From Streptomyces sp. AW19M42 (GTDB lineage: Bacteria; Actinomycetota; Actinomycetes; Streptomycetales; Streptomycetaceae): 64,000 nt of DNA. The first letter of the stretch is position 1; every line of letters starts with the position of its first letter. The notes beneath the pieces are model-generated. The model ran no database searches, had not been told where the DNA came from, and worked only from the letters and a program-made list of their open reading frames with translations. The position numbers and the translations under genes are program-made. The stretch lies in the NCBI GenBank assembly GCA_000470535.1, contig CBRG010000126.1, positions 1-64,000 on the forward strand, given 5' to 3'. Shown piece by piece: positions 33,079-42,881 of the stretch.

Positions 33079-35322
33079 TTAGAGCTCCTGGATCCGGATG
33101 TCCCGGTAGGAGATCACGTCCGAGGTGCTGTGGACCTGGAGGCCGATGTAGCCGGAGGCGTACCGCCGGCCGTCGGTGCCCGGGTCGTCGTCCCGCGGCG
33201 GCTCGAAGGACTGACCGCCGTTGTTGTCGAACTCATTGAGCAGGACACCGTTGCGGTAGACCGCGTAGTGCTGGTCCACCACCCGGATCTCGTAGTCGTT
33301 CCAGGTGCCCTTGGGGGTGACCCCGGCGCCGCCGAGACCGATCCGGTCGAATCCGTAGACGGAACCGGTCTTGTACATGTCGCCGTCCGGCCGGTCGTTG
33401 ATCTGGATCTCATGGCCGTACTTGATGGCGACCCACTCCGGATCCGGCTCCTCCGGGTTGTCGTGGACGTTCGGGAACCGCACGAACACACCGCCGTTGG
33501 CGTTGCCCGTGCCCGGGGCGTCGTCCCGGAACTGGAGCTTCAGCGAGAAGTCCCCGTACTGCCGGCCCGGGAACCACAGCATGCCCATGCCGTCCACCGT
33601 GGTGGAGCTGTTGAGCGAGCCGTCCTCCTCGTTCAGCGAGAACTGTCCGCCCCCGACCTGCTGCCACTTGGCGAACGAGGCCGCCGTGCCGTCGAAGAGC
33701 TTGCGGTAGCCCTGGTCCTGGCCCGGCTCGCCGATCCCCGACTGCTTGGCCGCCTTGTAGATCTTCCTGTGCTCGCGGGCGTCGACCACCCCGGCGGTGA
33801 GCAGCTGGTCGAGAACCCTGTCGACGTGCTTGAGGAACAGCGCGTGCGACGACCAGTCCTTCTCGTCCTCGATCAGCTCGTTGATCGTGCAGCGGTTGCC
33901 GGTGATCCGGTTGGGGACCCCGGTGTCGACGGTGCCCACGATGACGGTGAGCCGTTCGTCGAACTCCGGGCAGTTCGGCGCCGGTACGCCGCCGCTCTGC
34001 GCGACGGTGAACGACGTCTGCTTCGCCTCCGAGGTGTTGCCCGCCTTGTCCGTGGCCCGGTGGGCGACGGTGTGGTAGCCGACGCGGTCGACGATGACCG
34101 TGGTGGTGTAGGCGAGGTAGGGGCCGCCGTCGAGGGAGTACTCGACCTTGTCCACCCCGGTGTCGGCGTCGGTCGCGGTGACCGTCACCTTGGCGCTGGT
34201 GAGGTAGGCGCCGTCGGAGTTCTTGTCGCCCGCGACCTTCGCGGAGGTCTCCGGCGGCGTGGTGTCCTGCGTCGGCGGCTCGACGACGGTGAACTCCACC
34301 GCTTGCTCGGCGGCGGCGTTGCCCGCCTTGTCGGTCGCGCGGTAACGGATCTTCTGCGCGCCGGTCTCGTGCACCATCACGGGACCGGTGTACGGCTGCC
34401 AGGCGCCGTCCGCACCGACCGCGTACTCCATGGTGTTGACGCCGGACCCGGTGTCGGAGGCGGTCACGGTGACCGTCGCCATGCCCAGGTACTGCCCCTG
34501 GTCGTCCTTCTCGCCGGAGACGGTCGCGGAGGTCTCCGGCGGTGTGGTGTCGTCCGTCGGCGGGGCGGCGACGGTGAACTCCGCCGTCTTCTCGGCGGCG
34601 GCGTTGCCCGCCTTGTCGGTCGCGCGGTAGCGGATGGCGTGCGCGCCGACCTCGTCCACGACGACGGGCACGGTGTACGGCTGCCAGGCGCCGTCGGCGC
34701 CGACCGCGAACTCGACGGTGCCGACGCCCGAGCCCTCGTCGGTGGCCGCGACGGTGACCGTCGCGGAGCCGATGTAGGCGCCGTCGGCGTTCTTGTCGCC
34801 GTCGACCTTGACCGAGGTCTCGGGTGCGGTGGTGTCGTCCTCACCGCCGCCCCCGTCGGTCACGGTCAGGATGCCCTGCATCGCCTCGTGCCCCGGCATC
34901 GTGCAGTGGTAGAAGTACCGGCCGGGGGTGAGAGTGACCTCCGCGGTCTGCTTGCCGCCCTGGTCGTCGCCGGGGTTGGCCAGCAGGTTCAGCGGGACGT
35001 CGTTGTTGAACTCCGGGTCCGAGACGCTGAAGGTCAGTGTGTGCGGCATCCCGCTGGTGTTCCCGGTCCCCTCACTGTTCTCGAAGACGATGGTCGCCTT
35101 GCCGGCCACCGCCGTCTTCGGTGCGGACAGGTAGTGGTCGATGGGGTTGCCGGCCGTCCAGGTGAGCACCTGGTCGGCCGCCGCCGCGCTGGCCGGGGCG
35201 ACGGTACGCCCGTAGGCCGCCGTCGAGGTCAGCCCCAGCACCATCAGGAACGACCCCAGCAGGGCGAGCCACAGCCGGGCGGGCCGTGACCGCCTTCGGA
35301 AGAAGATCGAACGGTGTCTCAC
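33079..35322 (-). CDS. Exported cupredoxin / Ig-like repeat / DUF1080 fusion protein
   Basis: A 747-residue exported protein. The order is: signal/anchor (about 1-48); plastocyanin-like domain (50-155) with type-1 copper ligands His94, Cys140, His145 and Met148; three Ig-like repeats (163-251, 257-346, 353-440), each starting with TT(A/P)PETS and ending in RATDKAGN; a helical spacer (450-530); and a DUF1080 (3-keto-disaccharide hydrolase-like) beta-sandwich (540-747). The start is the GTG at 35322 overlapping the upstream stop (GTGA); an earlier in-frame start would lie inside the upstream gene. Copper binding and a sugar-binding or sugar-cleaving end suggest a role with the neighbouring PQQ dehydrogenase. 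Confidence 0.88.
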   Translation of the reverse strand: MRHRSIFFRRRSRPARLWLALLGSFLMVLGLTSTAAYGRTVAPASAAAADQVLTWTAGNPIDHYLSAPKTAVAGKATIVFENSEGTGNTSGMPHTLTFSVSDPEFNNDVPLNLLANPGDDQGGKQTAEVTLTPGRYFYHCTMPGHEAMQGILTVTDGGGGEDDTTAPETSVKVDGDKNADGAYIGSATVTVAATDEGSGVGTVEFAVGADGAWQPYTVPVVVDEVGAHAIRYRATDKAGNAAAEKTAEFTVAAPPTDDTTPPETSATVSGEKDDQGQYLGMATVTVTASDTGSGVNTMEYAVGADGAWQPYTGPVMVHETGAQKIRYRATDKAGNAAAEQAVEFTVVEPPTQDTTPPETSAKVAGDKNSDGAYLTSAKVTVTATDADTGVDKVEYSLDGGPYLAYTTTVIVDRVGYHTVAHRATDKAGNTSEAKQTSFTVAQSGGVPAPNCPEFDERLTVIVGTVDTGVPNRITGNRCTINELIEDEKDWSSHALFLKHVDRVLDQLLTAGVVDAREHRKIYKAAKQSGIGEPGQDQGYRKLFDGTAASFAKWQQVGGGQFSLNEEDGSLNSSTTVDGMGMLWFPGRQYGDFSLKLQFRDDAPGTGNANGGVFVRFPNVHDNPEEPDPEWVAIKYGHEIQINDRPDGDMYKTGSVYGFDRIGLGGAGVTPKGTWNDYEIRVVDQHYAVYRNGVLLNEFDNNGGQSFEPPRDDDPGTDGRRYASGYIGLQVHSTSDVISYRDIRIQEL

Positions 35323-37808
35323 TGCACTGCCGCCTTCCTGGCCAGATCCTTGACGGCCGGGGTCGGTGCGCCGCCCTTGTACGTCACGCGCCACAGCGCG
35401 GACTTGGAGTCGGAGGTGAAGAAGCCGCGCCCGTAGTCCAGGACGTACAGCGAGCCGTCCGGGGCGAACTTCCAGTCCATCAGGTTGCGGATGCCGTCCG
35501 CGCCGACCGGGATGATCTCCTTGAGGGACTCGGCGTGGGTGGGCAGTCCGCCCTTGCCGACCGTCTTCGGGTCGGTGAGCACGGCGTGCCGCGGCTGGGT
35601 GTCGTCGTAGAAGTCACCGACGAACCACTTGCCGTCCCAGTAGGACGGCCACTTGTCGGCGCCGGCCTTCTCGTCGTACCGGTAGACCGGGCCGTTCATC
35701 GTGGCCTGGCCGCCACCCTTGAGCCAGGGCAGCAGCTCCTTCTGGTCCTCCACCTTGTAGCTCGGGATGCCGTTCTCGTCGCGCGGGTAGTCGACGCCAC
35801 CGCCCTGCGGTGAGTACCAGATGGTGTTGGACGTGATCGGCGGCAGGTTCACCAGACCGTCGTTGTTCGGCGACTCGTTCTTGGGGTGGTCGCAGTCGTA
35901 CCAGCCGAGCGGCTTGCTCGGATCGGGCAGATTGCGGTCCCGGTAGGGCTGCTTGTTGCCCATGCAGTACGGCCAGCCGTGGTTGCCCGCCCTGGTGATC
36001 GCGGCGAACGTGTCGTACTTGGCCGGACCCCAGGTGGTGCTCGGCTCGCCCGCGTCGGGGCCGACCCAGCCCGCGTACAGCGTGTCGGTCGACTTGTCGA
36101 CGGCGATCCGGGCCGGGTTGCGCACGCCCATCACGTAGATCTCGCCGCGGGTCTTGCCCCCGCCCTCGTCCGACTCCTGGCCGGTGAAGAGATTGCCCTC
36201 GGGCAGGGTGTAGGTGCCGTCGTCCTCGGGGTGGATCCGCAGGATCTTGCCGTTGAGGTTGTTCGTGTTGCCCGCGGTGCGCCGGGCATCGGCGAACGAG
36301 ATGCCCTTGTAGTTCGGCTCCGGGTTGTTGCCCGAGTAACCGTCGCTGAACTGCGAGGAGTTGTTGTCACCGACCGCGACGTACAGGTTGCCCTTGGAGT
36401 CCCAGGCCATACCGCCGCCCGCGTGGCAGCAGCTGTGGATCTGGACCGGCCAGTGCAGCAGCACCTTCTCCGAGGAGAGGTCCAGCTTGTTCGTGGCCAG
36501 GTCCATGGTGAACCTGGAGACCTGACGGACCGCCATCTGCTTGTCGCGGTCGATCTTGTCGTGGGGTGTGTAGTGCAGGTACACCCAGCCGTTCTTCTCG
36601 AAGTCCGGGTCGAGCTCGATGCCGAGCAGTCCCTCCTCGACCTTGACCAGTTCGTCGCCGCCGCCCTTGTTGCCGAAGATCGTCAGCTCTCCGGCGAGGG
36701 TGACCTTCTTGGTCTTCGGGTCGTAGACGTGGATCTGGCCCATACCCTTGCCGACGTTCGGGTCCTTCCAGTCGGTGACGACCGGCACGCTGCTGTCGGC
36801 GCCGCCGCGGCCGATGTACAGCACCCGTCCGTCGGGGGCCGTCACCAGTCCGTGCGGTTCGCCTATCTGGTCGCTCTCACCGGGCTGGTTGGGCTGGGTG
36901 ACCCGCTCCGCCTTGTAGTTGGAGGTGATCGTCGCCTTGCAGTCGGCCTGCGAGATCCGGGTCGTCCAGTCGAGCGCGCCGCGCAGGTGGTCGCGGAAGT
37001 CGGCCTCCGCGAAGCTGTCGACCGTGCCGCCCATCGCGGTGTAGAAGGACCGGCCGCCGTCGTAGTCACGGCACCAGGAGACCGGGTGGTCCCAGCCGTT
37101 GGCGCTCGCCCCCGGCTTGTACGTGATCTCCCGGACGCGGGCCACGGTGTGCACGTCGCCGGACGGGTTCTCCTTCCAGTTCAGCCACTTGTCGGGCCGC
37201 TTCCACTCCAGCGGAAGGTTCTTGGTGGCCGGGTGCTGCCGGTCCCCGATCTCCACCGTCGCACGCTGGGCGGCGGTGGGGCTGTCGGCCGCTGGACGGG
37301 CACCGACCAGCCCGGTGAACCAGTCGGAGTACGGCTCGGTGCGCGCCGCGTCGTGGATGCCGAGGAAGCCGCCGCCGGCCTCCATGTACGCCTCAAGACC
37401 GGCCTCCTGCTCCGGATCCAGGACGTCCCCGCCACCCGTCAGGAAGACGACGGCGTTGAACTTGCCGAGCTGCTTGCCGTTGGTGAAGACGGCAGGGTCG
37501 TCACTGGCCACAGTCTTGAAGCGGCCCGCCTCCGGACCGGTGAGCCCGATCCTCTCGATCGCCGCGATGCCGGCGTCGACCGTCGGGGACTCCTCGGACG
37601 CGGAGGCGTGGAAGACCAGCACCTTCACGTTCGTGCCGCCGGGCGGCGTTGGCAGGGACAACGTTGTCGCCATGGACTCGTGCGGTCCGGGATACGGCCT
37701 GGCACTGGCGGCATTGCCGCCGAGCAGGGATGCGGTCAGTGCGCCGGCCGCTACGGCCGCCGCAAGTCCACGTCGCGATCTGGACCTGTGATGTGGTGTG
37801 CGCTGCAT
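35319..37808 (-). CDS. Exported ThuA - PQQ-dependent sugar dehydrogenase fusion
   Basis: An 829-residue secreted protein. The N-terminal signal (SRSRRGLAAAVAAGAL, possibly twin-arginine) ends near residue 36. A ThuA-like amidotransferase-fold domain follows (about 60-290: VLVFHASASEESP, FLTGGGDVLDPEQEAGLEAYMEAGGGFLGIHDA). Then comes a soluble glucose/sorbosone dehydrogenase beta-propeller (about 300-800) with GEPHGLVTAPDGRVLYIGRGG, CCHAGGGMAWDSKGNLYVAVGDN and a conserved ARIAVDKST. PQQ sugar dehydrogenases oxidise sugars outside the cell and pass electrons to an acceptor; the downstream cupredoxin is a candidate. The ATG at 37808 is preferred to a GTG at 37820. Confidence 0.88.
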   Translation of the reverse strand: MQRTPHHRSRSRRGLAAAVAAGALTASLLGGNAASARPYPGPHESMATTLSLPTPPGGTNVKVLVFHASASEESPTVDAGIAAIERIGLTGPEAGRFKTVASDDPAVFTNGKQLGKFNAVVFLTGGGDVLDPEQEAGLEAYMEAGGGFLGIHDAARTEPYSDWFTGLVGARPAADSPTAAQRATVEIGDRQHPATKNLPLEWKRPDKWLNWKENPSGDVHTVARVREITYKPGASANGWDHPVSWCRDYDGGRSFYTAMGGTVDSFAEADFRDHLRGALDWTTRISQADCKATITSNYKAERVTQPNQPGESDQIGEPHGLVTAPDGRVLYIGRGGADSSVPVVTDWKDPNVGKGMGQIHVYDPKTKKVTLAGELTIFGNKGGGDELVKVEEGLLGIELDPDFEKNGWVYLHYTPHDKIDRDKQMAVRQVSRFTMDLATNKLDLSSEKVLLHWPVQIHSCCHAGGGMAWDSKGNLYVAVGDNNSSQFSDGYSGNNPEPNYKGISFADARRTAGNTNNLNGKILRIHPEDDGTYTLPEGNLFTGQESDEGGGKTRGEIYVMGVRNPARIAVDKSTDTLYAGWVGPDAGEPSTTWGPAKYDTFAAITRAGNHGWPYCMGNKQPYRDRNLPDPSKPLGWYDCDHPKNESPNNDGLVNLPPITSNTIWYSPQGGGVDYPRDENGIPSYKVEDQKELLPWLKGGGQATMNGPVYRYDEKAGADKWPSYWDGKWFVGDFYDDTQPRHAVLTDPKTVGKGGLPTHAESLKEIIPVGADGIRNLMDWKFAPDGSLYVLDYGRGFFTSDSKSALWRVTYKGGAPTPAVKDLARKAAVQ

Positions 37809-38071
37809 GTGGTCACCCACCCCTCGTTGGTCACTTCAACAGCGCATGAAGCTAGACCTCTTTTCGCGACTCGCCAATAGCTATGGCAGCAATCGCACGA
37901 ACTTTGTCCTTAGTGTGGATAAACGAAGATCCCCGGGCTACGGTATGGCCCGTCCCCGAGGCCCACCCGTGCCCGGCGGCGTTGACCGCCATGACCTGCG
38001 TACCTCTGTGCCGCGTGCCGTAGTTGCCTTGGGTTTCTCCGCAACACCCGTCCGAAAGTGGGGAGTTCGAC

Positions 38072-39142
38072 ATGGATCGACGTAGCTTCAACCGGCGGAT
38101 TCTGATGGGCGGCGGGGTGGCGGCGGCGACCGGGGTGACATCGTTGTCCCTCGGTGCGATCGAGGCCACCTCCGCCGAGAACCCGCCCCGCACGGCACCG
38201 GCGGGAGGAGTGGTCCGTCACCTCAGGATGTACGCGGAGAAGCTGCCGGACGGGCAGATGGGGTACGGCTTCGAGAAGGGCAAGGCATCGATCCCCGGCC
38301 CGCTCATCGAGATCAACGAGGGCGACACCCTGCACATCGAGTTCGAGAACACGATGGACGTGGCGGCCAGCCTCCACGCGCACGGCGTCGACTACGACAT
38401 CGCGAGCGACGGCACGCGGATGAACAAGAGCATCGTCGAACCGGGCGAGACCCGTACCTACACCTGGCGCACCCATGCCCCGGGCCGGCGGGAGGACGGC
38501 ACCTGGCAGGCGGGCAGCGCGGGTTACTGGCACTACCACGACCACGTCGTCGGCACCGATCACGGCACGGGCGGCATCCGCAAGGGGCTGTACGGTCCGG
38601 TGATCGTCCGGCGCAAGGGCGACATCCTGCCGGACAAGACGATCACGATCGTCTTCAACGACATGCTGATCAACAACAAGCCCGCCGACAAGAGCCCCGA
38701 CTTCGAGACCACGGTGGGGGACCGGCTCGAAGTCGTCATGATCACGCACGGCGAGTACTACCACACGTTCCATGTCCACGGTCACCGCTGGGCGGACAAC
38801 CGCACGGGCCTGCTCACCGGCCCGGACGATCCGACCCGGGTCATCGACACGAAGATCGTCGGACCGGCGGACTCGTTCGGCTTCCAGGTCATCGCCGGTG
38901 AACACGTGGGCGCGGGCGCGTGGATGTACCACTGCCATGTGCAGAGTCACTCCGACATGGGCATGGCCGGGATGCTGCTGGTCGCCAAGGCCGACGGGAC
39001 GGTGCCGGGGCACGAGGCGCACTCGATGTCCTCGCACGGCGCGAAGACTCCGGATGCGAAGTCACCGGACTCGAAGAGCCCGGATGCCAAGACGTCGGGC
39101 GCCAGGACATCGGAGAAGGCCGCGTCGCACGACAGCCACTGA
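38072..39142 (+). CDS. Two-domain small laccase (SLAC type multicopper oxidase)
   Basis: A 356-residue secreted laccase close to the S. coelicolor small laccase. A twin-arginine signal (RRSFNRR) opens the protein. Copper ligands are at His102 and His104, His154/156, HTFHVHGH from 231, and [12 protein letters not shown] with Cys288, His293 and Met298; these T1 positions agree with published SLAC numbering. The active enzyme is a trimer that oxidises phenols with oxygen. GGGGAG lies six bases before the ATG. The C-terminal 45 residues are Lys/Asp/Ser repeats (SPDxKSPDAK). It is divergent from the ThuA/PQQ operon. Confidence 0.95.
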   Translation: MDRRSFNRRILMGGGVAAATGVTSLSLGAIEATSAENPPRTAPAGGVVRHLRMYAEKLPDGQMGYGFEKGKASIPGPLIEINEGDTLHIEFENTMDVAASLHAHGVDYDIASDGTRMNKSIVEPGETRTYTWRTHAPGRREDGTWQAGSAGYWHYHDHVVGTDHGTGGIRKGLYGPVIVRRKGDILPDKTITIVFNDMLINNKPADKSPDFETTVGDRLEVVMITHGEYYHTFHVHGHRWADNRTGLLTGPDDPTRVIDTKIVGPADSFGFQVIAGEHVGAGAWMYHCHVQSHSDMGMAGMLLVAKADGTVPGHEAHSMSSHGAKTPDAKSPDSKSPDAKTSGARTSEKAASHDSH

Positions 39143-39149
39143 CGGGTGG

Positions 39150-39171
39150 GGGAGCGGGCCGCGCGGCTCCC
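39150..39171. terminator. Possible bidirectional terminator between the laccase and Mrr-like genes
   Basis: GGGAGC and GCTCCC pair around a G+C-rich ten-base loop in the 48-base gap between two convergent genes. The stem is short, so this is only moderately supported. Confidence 0.4.
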
Positions 39172-39190
39172 GACCTGGCCGCGGGACCGC

Positions 39191-39919
39191 TCAGGACAGG
39201 GCGGTCGGCCTGCGTGGCGGCGGGACGGCCCGGAGCAGCTTCCACAGCGGACGGGAGCCGGACGCCCAGCTTTCGAGGGTGTGCCGGTCGACGACGTGCA
39301 GCCGCTGCTGTTCGGCGAAGACCACGGCCGGTGCGGTCACCCTGCCGTTCGTCACGATCACCGCGATGTCGGCGCCGTGCACCGGGCGGGCGGTGCCGTT
39401 GAGGACCTGGAGATCCGGTGTTCCCACCGCGGAGCCGGCCAGGCCGTCGCGCCGGTGTTTGCACTGGATCACCCAGCGGCGCCCGTAGGGGTCGGTGGCC
39501 TTCACATCGGCGCCCAGGTCCCCGCCGCCACCGACACGGAGCGCGTCCTGGCAGCCGTCACGGCGCATCAGATCCCGTACGGCGTCCTCGAACCGGGTGT
39601 GGTGCAGGGCGTCCAGCTGGGACAGCTCGTACCGCAGGCCCTGCGTGCGGACCGCTTCCCACCGCGCGTTCTGCCGCCGCTGGTGGAGCAGGCCGCCGCC
39701 GGTCAGCAGCGCGATCGCGCCGAGGGCCAGCAGGACCCACCAGTGGGCCAGCAGCCAGTTGACCAGGGTCACCACCACGACGGCGGCCAGGACCACGGCC
39801 ACGAGGCGGCCGATCAGCCGGTCGTCCGCGCGCCGGCTCCGCCTCCCGGGCCTGCGGGCGCGGCGGCGTACCGGCGCGCGCCCGGTCGTCGCCCGGCCTC
39901 TGCGCGCCCGGGGGCTCAC
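39191..39919 (-). CDS. Membrane-anchored Mrr-type restriction endonuclease
   Basis: A 242-residue protein: Arg-rich start, two membrane helices (about 38-76; LIGRLVAVVLAAVVVVTLVNW and VLLALGAIALLTGG), then a PD-(D/E)xK nuclease of the Mrr_cat type with FEDAVRDLMRRDGC, GGDLGADVKATDPYGRRWVIQCKHR (catalytic Asp and QxK) and a C-terminal strand-helix. Such proteins cut DNA, often methylated DNA, and here would sit at the membrane. The exact start (GTG 39919 or 39922) is unclear and the frame is open well upstream. Confidence 0.8.
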   Translation of the reverse strand: MSPRARRGRATTGRAPVRRRARRPGRRSRRADDRLIGRLVAVVLAAVVVVTLVNWLLAHWWVLLALGAIALLTGGGLLHQRRQNARWEAVRTQGLRYELSQLDALHHTRFEDAVRDLMRRDGCQDALRVGGGGDLGADVKATDPYGRRWVIQCKHRRDGLAGSAVGTPDLQVLNGTARPVHGADIAVIVTNGRVTAPAVVFAEQQRLHVVDRHTLESWASGSRPLWKLLRAVPPPRRPTALS

Positions 39920-40097
39920 CACTCTGACCGCGTGATCAACAGCAACTGCCGGACCTCCCACCAGACACGGCCGTCTCCAGGAGAGCAGCGGACGCCGGTC
40001 CGAGCCCCCCTCTGGTTTAGCCGGGTCCAGCCGGTGCCGTGACCGGGTCGCCGGTGAATGGCAGTAAAACGATGCCCTGGCCGAATCGCCGCAGTCG

Positions 40098-42347
40098 TCA
40101 GGAACCGTCCCCCGCGTCCACGCCTGCCGCCAGCTCCCTTTCCGCCGCCGCCCCCGACCTCGCCCCCGACTCCGCGGCGAGGCGCCGCTGTTCCTCCTCG
40201 ACGATGCGGCGGGCCAGCGAGCCGTCCGACACGTCCACCGCGTCCGGCGTCGTCTCCGCGACATCGCTGCGCCGTGCGTATGCGTCGAACAGCCGTTCCT
40301 TGCGGGCCAGGATGTCCAGCATGCGTTCGTCGACGCTGTCCGCCACGAGCAGCCGGTGCACCTGGACCGTGCGTATCTGGCCCATCCGGTGGGCGCGGGC
40401 CACCGCCTGGTGCTCCATCGTCGGCTTGATCTGCGGCTCGCAGAGGATGACGACCGAAGCGGCCTGCATGTTGAGCCCGATCCCGCCGGCCTGGATCTGG
40501 CTCAGCAGGACCGCATGGCCGTCGGCCGCCGTGAAGGCGTCGATCAGCTCCTGACGCCGGGCGGCCGGCAGGCTCCCGGACAGGGGGCCGAACACCTCCT
40601 CGCCCAGGGCCCGGCGGACCGTCTCCAGCACCTCACGGAAGTACGAGAACACCACGACCTTCAGCCCGTTGCCCGCCGCCTCCGCGACCAGCTCGCGCAG
40701 CCGGTTCAGCTTCGCGGAGGTGGCCGGGTCGGCGTACGCGGCCCGGCGCATCCGCATGAAGTGCCCGGCGGCCACCGCCTGGTGGTAGGCCAGCAGGTCG
40801 GCGGCGCTGAACTCCTCCCACTCGTCGACCTGCACCAGCGCCGGGAGCTCGGTGAGGACATCGTGCTGGTTGCGGCGCAGGTAGGCGGGGGCGACGGCCC
40901 GGCGGAACGCCTGGGATCCGGCGGCGCCGTGGCTGGTGCTGACCAACGGCGCGAGCTCGGGCTGGAGCTGACCGACGAGGCTGCGGAACTCCGCCACCCG
41001 GTTCTCCATCGGCGTGCCGGTGAGGAACAGCACCCGCTCGGTCCGCTGCGACCAGCCGGCCACCGCCCGGGAGCGCCGGGTGGCGGGATTCTTGACGTAG
41101 TGGGCCTCGTCGACCACGAGCATGCCGGGCCGTACGCCGCAGTCGGCCGCTACGGGCAGGGTGTGCAGGGCGTCGTACGTGGTCAGGGCGACCCCGCCGC
41201 CCTCGCGCCACTCCGCGAACGCGCCCTGCCGGTCCGGACCGTGCACCGGCAGCACCCGCAGCGTCGAGCGGGACCGGACCTCCCGGGTCCAGTTGATCAG
41301 CACGCTCGCCGGGCAGACGACCAGGAAGTGGGTCTCGCCCCCGGCCGCGAGATGGGCCAGCGCGGCGATGGCCTGGACCGTCTTGCCGAGCCCCATCTCG
41401 TCGCCGAGGATCACCCGCTTCTGCGCGAGCGCGAAACGGGCGCCGAAGGACTGGTAGCCGCGCAACGACACCCGCAGCCGGGCGTCGTCCAGCCGCAGGC
41501 CGCGCACCCGGTCGGCGATCCCGGACGGCAGGAACCCCTCGGCCGCGTCCCGGTCCGGTCCGGTGCCGGACATCTCGGCGAGCAGGCTGTAGTACTCGGC
41601 GGAGCGCACCTCGAAGTCGACCCACGCCGCGATCGCGGAGTCCGGATCGCGCAGCAGGTCGGCCGAGACCTGCCCGAACAGCAGCGGGAGTTCACGCTCC
41701 CGGGCATCCGCCATCACCGCGCGGGCGGCGGCCACAGCGGCCAGTGCCCGCGTCCGGGCCGGCCGCCGGGTGAAGACCATCCGCAGCCGCCCTCTCGCGG
41801 GCGCCGCCGTGGCCAGCAGCGGATCCAGCCGCTCGGCCAGCCCGCGGGCGCCGTCCACCGCCCGCCGGACGTCCGGCCCTGCCTCGACCAGCCGGTACAA
41901 CGCCGTGACCAGGGCGGTCGTGGCGTCGTCCGGGGATTCCACGGCTATCCGCACCGTGACCGTGTCCCGCACCGCGTGGGCGATCTGGCCCGCTGCGGCG
42001 AGCGCCTGGTCGGCGGTCTGCGCACCGACGCCGGGGATCTGGCGGAGCTCGTAGCGGCTGGCCCCGTGCACCTGCCCGACGGTGGTGAAACCGGCCTGCT
42101 CGATCGCGCCGATCCGCAGCCGGCCCTCCGTGACGTCCTTGAGCCGGGACGCCGGGATGGCCGACAGCTCGTCGCGGACGAGCGCGTCGAGCAGGGGGTC
42201 CAGGGCGGTGCGGACGGCATCGACGGCGCGGCCGTGATCGGCCAGCACCGCGCGTGCCGCGCCCAGCAGCTCCTCGGCCCGCGCGAGCAGCTCCCTGGCT
42301 GCCCGCCCGGTCGTCGCCCCGCCCTCAGTGAACCCGGCCTCAGTCAT
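40098..42347 (-). CDS. SNF2-family helicase-like ATPase with helix-hairpin-helix
   Basis: A 749-residue protein. The N-terminal 300 residues include a DNA-binding helix-hairpin-helix (LRQIPGVGAQTADQALAAAGQIAHAV, about 93-118). The SNF2 ATPase follows: motif I GDEMGLGKTVQA (about residue 330), motif II VVDEAHYVKN, motif III LTGTPMEN, and in the second RecA lobe VVFSYFREVLETVR and SQIQAGGIGLNMQAASVV plus the QAVARAHRMGQ motif VI. It should translocate along DNA and remodel protein-DNA complexes. The ATG at 42347 has AGAGGA upstream. No nuclease domain is fused. Confidence 0.9.
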   Translation of the reverse strand: MTEAGFTEGGATTGRAARELLARAEELLGAARAVLADHGRAVDAVRTALDPLLDALVRDELSAIPASRLKDVTEGRLRIGAIEQAGFTTVGQVHGASRYELRQIPGVGAQTADQALAAAGQIAHAVRDTVTVRIAVESPDDATTALVTALYRLVEAGPDVRRAVDGARGLAERLDPLLATAAPARGRLRMVFTRRPARTRALAAVAAARAVMADARERELPLLFGQVSADLLRDPDSAIAAWVDFEVRSAEYYSLLAEMSGTGPDRDAAEGFLPSGIADRVRGLRLDDARLRVSLRGYQSFGARFALAQKRVILGDEMGLGKTVQAIAALAHLAAGGETHFLVVCPASVLINWTREVRSRSTLRVLPVHGPDRQGAFAEWREGGGVALTTYDALHTLPVAADCGVRPGMLVVDEAHYVKNPATRRSRAVAGWSQRTERVLFLTGTPMENRVAEFRSLVGQLQPELAPLVSTSHGAAGSQAFRRAVAPAYLRRNQHDVLTELPALVQVDEWEEFSAADLLAYHQAVAAGHFMRMRRAAYADPATSAKLNRLRELVAEAAGNGLKVVVFSYFREVLETVRRALGEEVFGPLSGSLPAARRQELIDAFTAADGHAVLLSQIQAGGIGLNMQAASVVILCEPQIKPTMEHQAVARAHRMGQIRTVQVHRLLVADSVDERMLDILARKERLFDAYARRSDVAETTPDAVDVSDGSLARRIVEEEQRRLAAESGARSGAAAERELAAGVDAGDGS

Positions 42348-42568
42348 GTACGTCCTCTGTCCCCGCAGCCTCACCGCCGCTCCGTCCGGCAGCCGGCCGG
42401 AGCGATTCGTATCGTCCCATGCGCTGCTGACAGGGGGCCGACGGACTGCGGGTGTCAGTGCCCGGCGCAGGACTCGGCCACATCATGAGAAACCCTGTAT
42501 GTACGGGAGCGGGAGTGGTTGATGCATCGTTGATCAGTCGTTTATCGCGGCAGGGCACTGTGTGCGGC

Positions 42569-42823
42569 ATGCTGATCAACACCCCGACCGACCCCGCTCT
42601 CGCCTGGCAGGAGACAGCGCTGTGCGCGCAAGCGGGGCCCGAGTTCTTCTTTCCCGCCCCTGGCAGCTCCACCCGGGAGGCCAAGCAGCTCTGCAACGCC
42701 TGCGAAGGGCGTGTGGCCTGCCTTGAGTACGCCCTCGACAACGACGAGCGCTTCGGCGTGTGGGGCGGCCTCTCCGAGAAGGAGCGGGACCGGCTGCGCA
42801 GAGCGGGGCGCGACCGGGCGTGA
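42569..42823 (+). CDS. WhiB-like iron-sulphur regulator
   Basis: An 84-residue Wbl protein. Four cysteines (ALC, QLCNAC, VACLEYAL) bind a 4Fe-4S cluster, and the GVWGG turn follows near residue 66 with a basic C-terminal tail (KERDRLRR) for DNA binding. WQETALCAQAG, STREAK and ALDNDERFG resemble WhiB itself more than WblA, WblC or WblE, so this is a WhiB paralogue. The start at the ATG 42569 lacks a clear ribosome site; the frame extends 39 codons upstream. Confidence 0.88.
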   Translation: MLINTPTDPALAWQETALCAQAGPEFFFPAPGSSTREAKQLCNACEGRVACLEYALDNDERFGVWGGLSEKERDRLRRAGRDRA

Positions 42824-42881
42824 CCGCGGGCACCGGGCGGGTCACCCGGCCCGGCCGGTCACCCGGGACCGGGCCTCCGCG

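Noticed and set aside
35886-37880. A 664-codon plus-strand frame opposite the ThuA/PQQ dehydrogenase gene
   Set aside because: It is the high-G+C shadow of a gene with clear domains and a signal peptide; the shadow has no motif and no ribosome site.
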